NCBI RefSeq assembly: GCF_907164915.1
Contig: NC_061866.1
Coordinates: 28,475,905 to 28,539,904, forward strand
Reading direction: 5' to 3'
Source of the DNA: Impatiens glandulifera
Lineage: Eukaryota; Streptophyta; Magnoliopsida; Ericales; Balsaminaceae
DNA: 64,000 nt
Shown: positions 43,713-55,300 of the stretch, piece by piece
Numbering within the stretch: the first letter of the stretch is position 1
Layout: the number at the start of each line of letters is the position of its first letter
Program-made: the position numbers and the translations under genes
Notes under the pieces: generated by a model
Told to the model about the DNA's origin: nothing
The model's database searches: none
Seen by the model: the letters and a program-made list of their open reading frames with translations, nothing else

Positions 43713-44870
43713 ACAAGGTATTCATGTGACTTTGATGTTGCTTTCTTGTAACCATAAATGCTTATAGAAATCGATAGCCAAATCTTGTACACCATTTTGA
43801 CCCTGAACATGTTCACCATCATCATTCTTCAGCCTGTATACATTGTTTCTCATGTTTCTAGCCTTGCCTTTTCTGTAGAAGAAAGTTGTGTTTTTGTCAC
43901 CCAACGAGAGCTAGCTCTTTCTTAATTTCTGTCTAATAAAATTCTCTTCAAGAAGACTCAGCTTCCTGAAATTTTCAAGCGCATCCATTTCTGTTTCATT
44001 GAGTTGTTCATCATTATCATCCATTAATAACCTTTTCTGAACTTCTTCCAGTTATTCTCTAGCAGCTAGGACTCTATTGGAGATATTTTTGAACTTCTTC
44101 TTGTCAAAGCTTTGGAGATGATTCTTCAGGAGTTTAAGCTTCTCAGAAACCATGTACACGTTGGATCCCCTAACATCTGTAGACCATACGCTTTCGAGAA
44201 TACCCATGAATTTGTCATTTTCCATCCAGAAATTGAAAATTTTAAAGGGCCTAATGAACCTTTTTTCCTTTTCCCAGAACAATTTAATCGGACAGTGATC
44301 AGATATACCCGGATTCAGAACATAAAGTTGACTTCTCGGAAATTGGTTAATCCAGTTCTCATTTACCAGACTTCTATCAATTCTACTTCTTCTAATTTGA
44401 TCATTCCCTCTCGTAGAAGACCAAGTGAAGAAATTCCCAGAATTGGTAGGCTCGATACAACCCATGTCTATGATACTGTCATTAAAGTCAATCATATCCC
44501 GAGTTATTTCAGATTTAGGGCTACAATCAGATTCGTTTCTAGTTACGTTGTAATCACCAAGGACAGCCCAAGATTTATCACTACTGATCTAGTTTCTAAG
44601 ACAATTTCAGAGGAGTCTTCTGTCAGTGCTTGAGTTGCTAGCATAGACAATAAAAAGATTAAACATGATTCATGGGATTTTGTCTTTAACCTCCACCAGG
44701 ATTGCTTGATCATTTAAAAAGAGAGCCTTGACCTCAGCAACCTTGTTATCACAAATAACTCATATTCTGCCCGTTTTGTCATTTGAGTTGTGAATGATTT
44801 CCCAGCTGCTATCAATACACAACTTTCTAACCTTCTCAACGTTCCAAATTTTAACTTTTGTCATTTTTAA
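43713..44870 (-). pseudogene. LINE ORF2 fragment: endonuclease domain to start of RT
   Basis: Read on the minus strand from about 44,870, the frame shows the endonuclease/exonuclease/phosphatase fold of plant L1-type ORF2: VLGDYNVTRNESDCSP near 44,560, FFTWSSTRG and RIDRSLVNENWI with ISDHCPIKL (44,495-44,052). It continues into the linker with GDKNTTFFYRKGKARN and NDDGEHVQG (43,904-43,722), which precedes reverse transcriptase. The RT itself falls in the gap or beyond. Stops and a frameshift separate the pieces, and the far 5' end stops near a TA repeat. The fragment is oriented opposite to the host-like gene downstream. Confidence 0.8.
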
Positions 44871-44894
44871 AAGTTGTAAGTCATTTTTAACCTA

Positions 44895-44898
<4 letters not shown>

Positions 44899-44941
<43 letters not shown>
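44899..44941. repeat. (AT)n microsatellite
   Basis: About 20 uninterrupted AT dinucleotides. Confidence 0.95.
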
Positions 44942-44942
<1 letters not shown>

Positions 44943-46290
44943 CAAATCCTATTATTTTTAAAATAAAATTAATGTCCTTAAATGCTATAAACCAAAATAA
45001 TATATTTCTCTCAAGAAGTTATGATTGAAAATCTTAAATATTAACATATTCCAATTGGAAGATAAATAATGACACATCTATTCTAAAATATTCTAAAATG
45101 TTAGAATATAAAATATCTAACAATTTAAATATGATGAAACGAAAATCTTCCATTACATACATTAATTATCTTAATCCTAAAATGTAAGTCTTTTTTTCCA
45201 CAAAGCCACATCATTTCCATATTTCACATTCTCTTTTATTATTTCATCTTTAACAATCATTTCAAATGGAATAAAATGACATAAAAATAATTGGAATGAT
45301 AGAATACCATCTAAACAAAATGGAGAAGATGATAGCAATATGTCAATAAATATATGGCTAATGAGTTCTTGAGTGTATAATAAAGCTTCTCATCAAAAAT
45401 TTCGGAAGAATTGCATCGATTTATCTTAGCATGGAGTAATTTTGACAAATAAACTATATTGAAAATTGCAAAATAGTATTATTTGTTTATTTAAAGAACA
45501 CAATTTCAAATATAATATAATATATTACTAATTACCTTATAAGTCGAGACGTAATATTGGCCACCTTTGTATGTAAAACAAAAATATATAAAATTTTCCT
45601 TACTATTAAAATTATTAGTTAAATAAACCCTCATCAACTTGTTCAAATGCGTTCACGTTTTTTCCTTGTTTATGTTTTTTTTAAAAGGGTGAGATTTTAT
45701 TTAAAATATTTAGTAGGTGTAGATAATGATCTCGTGAGTAAAGGTAATAACCGTTTGGAGTAATATTTTCATTACAATAAATTCAATTAGACTCGAGTGA
45801 ATAGTAGACTAAATAATATGCAATATTTTAAAACAATGTCATACCCATTGAAATAATACAATTTTGATTCTTATAATTAAAGATCCTTTGGGGATGATAA
45901 TTAAGAATCCCGTAAGGCACCTAGATTCATTCTCAATAAATTACAAAAAAATCTCACCATAAATTAGTTTTTCTAGTTTGGAAAATAAATTTGAAAATCT
46001 TTTAACTTGTTACTAAAAAATGAATTATTTAAATCAATATTTGAATTAACAATTTTTTAAAACTGAGCTTATAGGCTATAAATTATAGCAATATTTTGTG
46101 ATTTATCTAGGTGTATGTATAATGTTTACATAAACATAAACGTGAAGAATTAAAGTTACACACTTTGAAAATAAATAATAGCTAATTTTTAATTTTTATT
46201 TAAATTTTGAATAATTTAAACTCTGAGTAACTAATGATAAATTTAAGAAATATTTTTTCAAAAAATCGGTATGTTATTTTATAACTTTAA
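44942..46290. other. AT-rich DNA, no gene seen
   Basis: No conserved frame, RNA or transposon end is visible. Confidence 0.6.
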
Positions 46291-46295
46291 AATAC

Positions 46296-47105
46296 GTGGT
46301 TCAACCGACAGTTTAACCGGTCCGAACGCGAAATAGTTGAGTGGGCTGTTCGGCTTTTAACTTCAATAAGGTCACCTTCGAACTGGTTAAAATTTGGTCT
46401 ATCGGACCGTATACTTTGACAGAAATCTAAACTGAAAATTTTCTATCATCTCTTCTGTAAGACTATAATGTAAGACTGTTACATCTTCTCTGTCAAATGC
46501 CTCTCTCTATTTTGTACCTCTCTATCTCTATGTCTATCTATCATCATCATGTGTACCTCTCCTTTATAAACCGGACAAATTAATTCAAATGTAAGATCAA
46601 AGGTCAAAATAAAAATCAAGAAAATTTTTAGTTAAATGTGAATAAGATCAAATTCATAGAAGAGACAAAAATTTCTCTAAAATGCTAGATCTAGAAAGTT
46701 TTCTCATAGAGTAGACACACTAGAATCCAAATCTCAACTGGTTAAAAGAAATGAAGCAGTGTATTAATCTAAATCTAAGATGACGATCCTTCCTCGACAA
46801 ATCATAGATCTAACTAACGCAACGAATCCCACAAAAAATACGTACAATAATTTGAATCTATAAATAAATAACAAAGAGAGATGAATCGAGAGATTTGATT
46901 ACCTTGTTTACAAACTCGTATAGATTACAAATTACGGATTAACAATTCAAGATAAACAAAAAGGGAGAGACAATGGGTTTTCAACCCTAGTCAATTTATT
47001 TTTAAATTTAAAATCGGGTTCTGGTTAAACTGGTTGGACGATCTTTGTCTAAAAAAACCGGGTGGAGCATCGGAACGGTTTTCAAAACGGGTTATTTATA
47101 TTTTC
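46296..47105. mobile_element. Possible non-autonomous DNA transposon with weak inverted ends
   Basis: The left end has GGTTCAACCGACAGTTTAACC near 46,300; the right end read in reverse has CCAACCAGTTTAACC near 47,020. The interior is non-coding, and base composition at the ends (CCGGTT-rich) differs from the flanks. No clear target-site duplication was found, so the call is weak. Confidence 0.25.
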
Positions 47106-47167
47106 ATCCTAGCAAAATAAAAAATTATTTGTCATCTATATCCAAAACCATTATCCCATTGGTGTGG

Positions 47168-47261
47168 TACCCATATAGCCAATTTCTAGGGTTTATCCCA
47201 TGGCCGCCGTACCCATAAACAGCTATAGACAAATTTCTAGGGTTTATCCCATGGTCGCCGT
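47168..47261 (+). promoter_or_regulatory. Duplicated telo-box-containing upstream segment
   Basis: AATTTCTAGGGTTTATCCCA occurs at 47,181 and 47,232, a 51-bp period. Each copy contains TAGGGTTT, the complement of the plant telo-box AAACCCTA, a known promoter element. The segment lies 95-185 bp upstream of the BAH-PHD start codon. A CT-rich leader follows (47,300-47,354). The regulatory role is inferred from motif and position only. Confidence 0.5.
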
Positions 47262-47280
47262 CAATTTAAGTACAACATAA
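47200..47280 (+). other. Possible upstream ORF of the BAH-PHD gene (26 codons)
   Basis: ATGGCC at 47,200 opens a frame to TAA at 47,278-47,280, with a second in-frame ATG at 47,251 because the 51-bp repeat keeps phase. If transcription starts upstream of 47,200 it would be a short upstream ORF ending 74 bases before the main ATG. It may equally be promoter sequence. Confidence 0.25.
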
Positions 47281-47354
47281 GAGAACAATAGACCATTTAT
47301 TCTTTTATTCTCCTACCCTACCCTACCTTTACTCTCCTCACTTTCTCTCACTAG

Positions 47355-48471
47355 ATGGCCAAAATCAGACCAGTCAAACGCAACTTAGACTCCTACACCA
47401 TCAGTGACACCAACACAGTCGTCAAACGCAACTTAGACTCCTACACCATCAGAGGCACCAACACAGTCGTCAAACGTAATTGAATCTATCTCATTTTTAT
47501 ATGATTGTTTATGTCGATTTTCTTCTCTTTTTGTTTTTATGATATCTTAATTTCTACATTATGGTTTATTTCTGAAGCTGGAGATAATGTACTGTTGCGA
47601 TCACCCGAGAGCAATACTACTCCTTATGTGGCTAAGATAAAGAAGATCCAGATAGACAATGGAAATGACGTGACAGTTCAGGTAAGGTGGTATTACCGGC
47701 CGGGTGATTCCATCGGAGGTCGTAAACAATTCCATGGTGAGAAAGAACTGTTCTTGTCTGACCACTATGACATTCAGAGTGCGTACACGATTCAAGGTAA
47801 GTGTATGGTTCATTCTTTGAAGAATTACACCCAGCTAGAGAACGCTGGAGCTGAGGATTACTATTGTCGTTTTGAATACAAAGCTGCAAACGGTCTTGTT
47901 TTACCTAGCCGCGTTGTAGTGTAAGTATATATTGTGTTTGGTTCTGTCTAACTTGGTATATATTTTGTAGTTTCTGTGATTGATTGATCTTATATTTTCA
48001 AGGTATTGTAAATGCAAATTGCCCGAAAACCCCGACCTTCTGATGGTGCAGTGTGAGGAATGCAAAAACTGGTAATAATATGTGTAGGTTTTCAAAACAT
48101 TTGTTGATATATATATATACCAAATGAATTTTAGGGTTAGAATTTGGAACACAATTTTTGGGTAATTAGTAATGTGCTCTATAAGTGAGCTTAAGATTTA
48201 CTTCTTTTTTTAGTATTATGTTTTACTTGTTCAAATGTGATATGTTATTATCTACCTTTCTCTTTCTGTAGGTACCATCCTTTTTGTGTTGATATGACTA
48301 ATGATCAAGCAAAACAATTACATCTTTTTATTTGTTCTAATTGTAATGGAGTGGAGGTATTCACTTTCCAATGTAATTTTTTTTGTTGTTATTTATCTTA
48401 TTGTTGACACAAACAACTAAATATATAATTCTTTTGTCATACAGGACAAACTTAAACGACCAATGAAGTGA
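47355..48471 (+). CDS. EBS/SHL-like BAH-PHD histone reader, five exons, 214 aa
   Basis: Exons are inferred at 47355-47475, 47578-47920, 48003-48071, 48272-48356 and 48445-48471; all introns are GT-AG and the phases join. The protein starts [16 protein letters not shown]. The BAH domain (~residues 42-155) has [36 protein letters not shown] and [16 protein letters not shown] finger follows (~156-204): CKC, CEEC, NWYHPFC and CSNC, with all C4HC3 zinc ligands present. This is the architecture of Arabidopsis EBS and SHL, nuclear proteins that bind H3K27me3 through BAH and H3K4me through PHD and delay flowering. The BAH aromatic W-Y-Y segment is conserved. It is ~20 residues shorter than EBS: the C-terminus ends DKLKRPMK at a GAAGT microsatellite. 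Exon 1 carries a 48-bp tandem duplication. It could be a working paralogue or a recent degenerate copy. Confidence 0.88.
47373..47476 (+). repeat. 48-bp tandem duplication in exon 1 of the BAH-PHD gene
   Basis: Units at 47,373-47,420 and 47,421-47,468 differ at a few positions, and a third begins at 47,469 (GTCAAACG) and includes the splice donor. Each unit encodes 16 residues ([10 protein letters not shown] plus six). EBS has one such block. Confidence 0.93.
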
Positions 48472-48486
48472 AGTGAAGTGAAGTAG
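48464..48486 (+). repeat. GAAGT microsatellite overlapping the stop codon
   Basis: About four GAAGT repeats contain the TGA stop of the BAH-PHD gene at 48,469-48,471; a further GTGAAGTGAAG follows near 48,500. Confidence 0.85.
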
Positions 48487-49040
48487 GCATGCTCAAATGT
48501 GAAGTGAAGTTTATTATTATGTATTCTAATGAATCATGGTAGTGTCTTGTTTGATATTGCAAGTCGTTGGTGTGCATGTATGGTTTATTTGCATAAATTA
48601 TTTTATAAGGTGTTGGAAACAATTTTTTCATTTAAATTTATGGATTATGACTATATATTTATATTGATGTTTTTCCTGATATATGGCTTCTAACATTAAT
48701 TTGTTCTAAATGTAAATCTTGATAGAAAAAAATTAGGGCAGGTGATGTTCTTGATTTATAATATATGTAGATGATGAGTAAGATGTACCTAATCTACAGG
48801 CTTATATAGGCTTATATGTAAAACACATGTTATATTAAGTATTATTGTTACTTGCCCCATGTATCAACATCAATGAAGAACAATTTCACGACCTTGAAGG
48901 ACAAAATTCTGATTCATGTTGTATGGTGGGATATTAAAAGAATTTTTTTTATTAATAATAAATATATTCTACTTAGAAACTTATTAAAGTACAATACATC
49001 TACATTAACACAAAAGAGAGATGGTCGTTAAAGAAAATAC
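48487..49040. other. AT-rich DNA downstream of the BAH-PHD gene
   Basis: Presumably includes the 3' untranslated region; no other gene is seen. Confidence 0.6.
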
Positions 49041-49925
49041 TTAAACTCAAAAGCAATGTTGCAGGTTTGTACAATATTCGATTAGGAGACGGGAGAGGCA
49101 TATTGTTCTGGCACGATCCCTGGTTCAAGAACTAGCCACTCATTCACAAAGAAGAGATTAGAAACACAAGAATTAAAAAGGGACTGTTCAACAATTAAAG
49201 TTAGAGACATCAAAGAAGGGCTTTGGAACTCGCTACTAAGTAAAATTCCGGAAAGGCAGAGAATTATTGACCACATACATAGTACACACTTCTACGAAAG
49301 AATGTAGAAGAAAATGGAAAATTGGTTTCAAGCAGGGTGTGGGACACCATTCGAGATAAAGAATAGAAGGTAGATTGGGCTCCCCTGATTTGGTCGACAA
49401 AGATTATACCGTGACATCAATTTATCCTATGTTTCACTTTCTGGGAAAGGCTCAGCACTAGAGATCGAATTAGTAAATACATGAGTATCCCAGACGTGAG
49501 CTGTCTTCTGTGCAATAGGAATGAAGAAACGATCGATCACCTGTTTGGTAGCTGCCATGTCGTTTCCAAAATTTGGGATAGATTCACCAAAAGCTTAGAG
49601 TTGACCAGCTTCCTGAAGAACTAAAAGGAGATCAAAGCAACAACAATTCTCAAAGCCAAAAGCATCCGATTCAATTCGAACCTACACAAGTGTTTATTTG
49701 GAGCAGCGGTTGGGAACGTGGAGACGGATTCCAAAGACAACATAATTGGAATATCATAAACTAGTTTAGAAAACCTAATTGTGAGATAATAATTTGCGAT
49801 TATTTTTCGTTTTAATTTATTTGATTGTTATGAAACCAAAATCATCTCTAGGCCTGTCTAGAATGATTCACAAAACTCTTGGTCTTTTAGGGATAATCTA
49901 TCATTTTGGCTAAAGATAATGTTTA
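49041..49925 (+). pseudogene. LINE ORF2 C-terminal fragment with 3' UTR
   Basis: A broken frame reads IRLGDGRGILFWHDPWF near 49,078, the conserved block before the zinc-binding RVT domain. It then shows FWERLSTRDRISKYM and CLLCNRNEETIDHLFGSCHVVSKIW near 49,450-49,580, the zinc-binding domain at the end of plant LINE ORF2, with Cys, Cys and His ligands visible. A later FGAAVGN segment aligns with FGAVVYN of the LINE at 1.9 kb. The 3' UTR contains AGGCCTGTCTAGAATGAT near 49,851, nearly the same as in that element. Multiple stops occur, and 5' sequence including reverse transcriptase is absent. Confidence 0.75.
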
Positions 49926-50648
49926 GAAAGAAACTCAAAAATTAATGTGGAAACAGTTTTAATAATTTGTAAATTGAATTTCTAAGTTGTTTTGATTTAT
50001 CAAACATAAACAAATACTTTGATTTCCTCTTCTCAACAATCCTTGCATGGTTTTTACCCACACACCTATCCAAACAATGGTCTTAGGATTCTAGATCATC
50101 AATTTCTCATATCCACCTTTGTAGAACCATATGACCCACTTCATAGTCTCCCTTTGTGTCATTCTTGGATTTTACATTAATCTTGTCTTCATCCTCAACG
50201 ACTGGCCGACAATTTGGCCTATTCCAAACCATCACGAACCATAAGAAACAAGTGACATGCCTCTATCTTCTCCGTCTCATCTTCATTCTTTGGTTAGTCT
50301 CCCTAACACCTTGAAGTGGACTACCAATTAAATACACTCCCTTGCAAAGGACATGAAAAACCTATAAACATCTCTTTGTAGGTAACTTAGTTGACCAACT
50401 TGAAATAATTTTCTGCACACGCCTTTATTGATTATCATTTCAAACGACCCACTTGATTTCTCCGACGTGTTTATGTCCATCTTCTTTTTAAGCATATACA
50501 TCAGTTCTCAAATAGTTTCTATGTCTTTGAAAGCAAAGGGGCCTTACCTTCAACTTTTTTTTGGAAAATACACAACAATCAATAAATCTCTTTCAATGAA
50601 TTTCCCACCATAAATCTATCATAACCCTTCCATCACTAACTAGGTGAT
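49926..50648. other. Unassigned DNA left of copia copy 2
   Basis: No conserved protein recognised on either strand. This is the host flank next to the CATCT duplication. The equivalent flank of copy 1 is hidden in the gap. Confidence 0.5.
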
Positions 50649-50653
50649 CATCT
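50649..50653. repeat. Target-site duplication CATCT, left copy
   Basis: Identical to 58,091-58,095 on the other side of copia copy 2. Confidence 0.95.
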
Positions 50654-51509
50654 TGTTGTTTTTGATTAGGTATATGTGCGGAAATTTTAGATCTAATCTA
50701 AAATACCTAATCATTGATATAAAAGCATAACTGATAGAATAAACATACAGCTTGAAATGGTATACCTTTGATGCGTGAATTTGACAGATCTGGTTGATTG
50801 GATCAGGATCAGAGCCCCACTTGTTGCTCCTCTATTTGGTCCACACGAGTTCCAATAGATCCGGTTACCGTCGATTGCTAGATCGTAGGATAACCAAAGG
50901 AAACAATCTGATTGCTTGCTTTCAGAATCAAGAGCACCCTTTTGTTCTAAAGAACTTCTCTCCAGCTATAGAAAAAGGGGGATGGGGAAGTTTTTGTGTC
51001 TCATTGATTATCGAATAATCATCCTTTTAAATGCCCTTCTCACCTTGGAAAATTTATTTCCCTTTTAATTGTCATGTAAGAAACCTTCCACCTTCCTTTT
51101 TGATAAACCGTAACATATTTATGACAATAAAATATGTTATAATTTTATCTTTCATAAATATATCCTCAATATATATATTTATTTCTTTCTTGCTTAAACG
51201 TCTTTAACAATATCTAATATATTGTTTATCCACAAAGTTACTCTTTTATTTCAAAATAAAAGGAATAATATATATTACTAATATCTAATATATTAGTAAT
51301 ATAATCATTCTCATTTCATCTATTGGTAAACCCTATATGTGTGACCTCGTAGGACCCAATTATAATAGCTGTAGGTATTACCCTATTAATCATAGTTGGC
51401 TTCTAGCAAAGCACTACGACTCCTAAAATAATTGGATTAAATTAATTTTCTTAATTGTCCTATTCACATTTAGTCATTGCACATTGAATTAAAGGACATA
51501 ATTCCTTCA
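50654..51509 (-). repeat. 3' LTR of copia copy 2
   Basis: 856 bp, from TGTTGTTTTTG to ATTCCTTCA on the plus strand, next to the purine tract complement ATCTCCCACTTG at 51,510. Confidence 0.95.
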
Positions 51510-52323
51510 ATCTCCCACTTGTCCTTAAACAAGTGTGCAATATAAGATACCTTGTCTCTTAGTGTCTTATTCGATGATATGATGACATCCATATCCTTTA
51601 TCAAATATGTTTCTTGAACTCTGAGTTCGAACTGTAAATAAAACGGATGATTCAAATAATCCATCCGAGCATGGCCATGCATTTTCAGTTCTCACTCTTC
51701 AAGTGGCCGAGACACCATTCCCTTTTCAATGTATCGGAGTATACACGAAATAGGAGGACTATTCCAGTCTTGTATGACTATGGCTCCCACTCAACTTTTA
51801 GCAATCCTAACAATTGCCTTTATAACTCCCTTTTACGGAAAGCGTTTAATAATGTCAAAGAAATACTAATTATCCAGTGAGACCATAACATACTCATGTC
51901 TGAGGAATCTACTAAATATGGTTTAATTTTAAAACTCTATAATATTGAAGAGTATTAAAGCAGGTCAGTCTTATATGTATCATCTATACACATATATGTA
52001 TATGACTAGACATCTCTATGTCCCTATAACTCATGAAACCTGACGCTATCAGTCAGCATACAATATAGTAACATATAAAATCATCTATGTCCATTTGATG
52101 ATTTCGAACTATAGACTTTTAATAATTCAAAACTTCATTTCACTTAATGGGGTTTCATTCACCAGAACACTTAAGGTGATCCCATTTGTTAATAATAAAT
52201 TATTTGGACATATTATTTAATATTTGTTAAGAACAATGTATAAATAAATATGAAATATCATATATTTTAAAATCATCAAGTCAAACTTAAACAAGTGTTT
52301 AATACTCATAAACAAAAAAAAAT
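51510..52323 (-). other. 3' untranslated region of copia copy 2
   Basis: Contains the polypurine tract next to the LTR and, near 51,547-51,556, the uninterrupted sequence that corresponds to the Ty3 insertion site of copy 1. Confidence 0.8.
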
Positions 52324-55300
52324 TTAAAGCCATTCTCCAATATGTTTGAGGCCCTTAGCCCTAGTGTGACTCTCATGCTTGGGCCGAGGCATAGGTTTGG
52401 TCAATGGATCAGCAATGTTGTCATTTGTATGCACTTTACACATCCTAATATCACCCATATTAATGATGTGTCGAATAAGGTGATACTTCCTCATAACATG
52501 TCTGGATTTTGAACTCGAACTTGGTTCCTTAGCCTGGGCTATGGCACCATTGTTGTCACAATAGATATCAATAGGCATTGAAATGCTAAGAACAACACCG
52601 AGTTCATCCAAAAATTTCCTTATCCAAACAGCTTCTTTTGCTGCTTCACTAGCAGCAATATACTCAGCTTCTGTTGTAGAATCTGCTACTGTATCCTGTT
52701 TGGAGCTTCTCCAGCTCACAGCTCCTCCATTAAGGATGAAGACATAACCCGATTGTGACTCAAAGCCATCTCGGTCAGTCTGAAAACTTGCATCAGTATA
52801 GCCATATACGATTAATTTTTCATCTCCCCCATATATTAAGAAATCATCCTTGGTCCTTCTCAAGTACTTCAGGATATTCTTAGCTGCACTCCAATGTGCT
52901 TCTCCAGGACTTGATTGGTATCTGCTACACATGCTCAATGCATATGCAACATCTGGACGTGTACATACCATGGCATACATGATAGATCCTATGGCAGAGG
53001 CATAAGGGATCTTGCTCATTTTCTCAAGTTCATCAGATGTTTTAGGACACTGCGTCTTGCTGAGATATACACCATGTTGAACGGGTAAAAATCCCTTTTT
53101 AGAATCTTGCATCTTGAATCTTTTAAGAATCTTATCAATATAAATTCCTTGACTCAGTCCAAGTAGCCTTTTAGATCTATCTCTATAGATCTTGATTCCA
53201 AGAATGTACTCAGCATTTCCTAAGTCTTTCATTGAGAAGCATTTCATCAGCCATTCTTTGACGGACTCTAGCATCGGAATGTCATTCCCAATAAGTAGTA
53301 TGTCATCCACATATAATACTAGGAAATTTATCTTACTCCCACTAAACCTTTTGTAAACACAAGGATCCTCTTCGCATCTAATGAATTCAAACTCTTTGAT
53401 CTTTTCATCAAATCGAAAGTTCCAACTCCTGGATGCTTGCTTAAGTCCATAAATTGACTTCTTGAGCTTACATACTTTCCCAGCATAATTCGGATCTACA
53501 AAACCTTCAGGTTGTGTCATGTACACATCCTCTTCCAAAAAACCATTTAGAAAGGCTGTTTTGACATCCATTTGCCATATCTCATAGTCATAATATGCAG
53601 CAATAGCTAGGATTATCCTAATGGATCTAATCATAACAACTGGTGAAAATGTCTCATCATAGTCTATACCATGAATTTGTCTATAACCTTTGGCAACTAA
53701 TCTTGCCTTGTGAATAGATTTATTTCCATCTTTGTCATTTTTGAGTTTGAAGATCCATTTGCACCCTATGGGTTTGACCCCATTTGGCAAATCTATCAAG
53801 TCCCATACTTGATTTTCAAACATCGAATCCATTTCGGACCTCATGGCTTCAAGCCATTTATTGGAGTCTGGACCCATCATTGCTTGATTATAGGTGGAAG
53901 GCTCATTATGTTCTAACATAAGAACATCAAGGCTTGCATTTAAGATGAAATCATTATAACGTCTTGGCATAACCCTTGGCCTTTCCGATCTACGAGTGGG
54001 TTCAACTTGTTCAACGACTGAATCCGGAATATGATCCACAACAGTTTGTAGATCCTCTTGTTCAGGTTCTTGGATGATCTGAGTCCTTATCCCTTCATAA
54101 GTATTTATCTCATCATTGACATCATCCATGACATCATCCATGTCATCTTGTTGTTGAGTTTGTTGCTCATCATCATTTTGACATGATTCAAGATGAATAT
54201 TTCTCCCACTTAACTTGTTGGAAAGAAACTCTCTTTCCAAAAAGACACTATCCCTTGCAACGAATATCTTTTGCTGTGTTGGATTGTAGAAATAATATCC
54301 AAAACTTCCTTTTGGATACCCTATAAAGAAACATTTATCTGACTTGGGGGCAAGTTTATCTGTCTGTAAACGTTTTACATAAGCTTCACATCCCCATATT
54401 TTCAGAAAAGACAACTTTGGAACTTTTCCAGTCCATATCTCATATGGAGTTTTGTCTATAGTTTTTGACGGAGTCCTATTTAGTGTCAGTACAGCGGTAG
54501 TAAGGGCATATCCCCAGAGGGAAATCGGAAGATTGACAAAACTCATCATTGATCGGACCATGTCTAACAAGGTCCTGTTTCTCCTTTCAGATACACCATT
54601 TAGCTGTGGTGTTCCTGGGGTTGACAATTGTGTTACTATACCACAATTTTTCAAATGATGATCAAAATCATGGCTCATGTATTCACCACCACGATCAGAT
54701 CGAAGTGCTTTGATTTTCTTGCCACATTGAGTCTCTACTTCATATTGAAATTCTTTGAACTTTTCAAAGGATTCTGATTTATGTGACATAAGGTAAACAT
54801 ACCCATATCTACTCATGTCATCAGTAAATGTGATGAAGTACTTATAACCACCTTTAGCTTCTGTACTCATTGGCCCACATACATCAGTATGTATTATATT
54901 CAATAGTTCAGTAGCCCTTTCAAAATTTCTTTTGAAAGGTGACCTTGTCATTTTACCCATCAGACACGATTCACATGTTATAATGGATTCATAATCCATA
55001 TCTTTTAAAATTCCATCTCTATGGAGCTTCTTCATGCGATTCATACTAATGTGACCTAATCGACAATGCCATAGATAGGTTTCACTCAAATTATTTGGTT
55101 TTTGTCTTTTGTTATTTATGTTATATAATTCTGATTTAAGATCTATTTCAAAAATCCCATTATTCATATGAGCAGTTGCATAGAAAATATTATTCTTAGA
55201 AACAGAAATACACCCATTCTTAAGGCTAAAATCAAAACCATCATAATGCAATGCACCAACCGAAACAAGGTTCTTGGTAATACACAGAACATGATAACAA

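Noticed and set aside
43063..43825. Long open frames across the gap
   Set aside because: They consist mostly of N and have no coding evidence.
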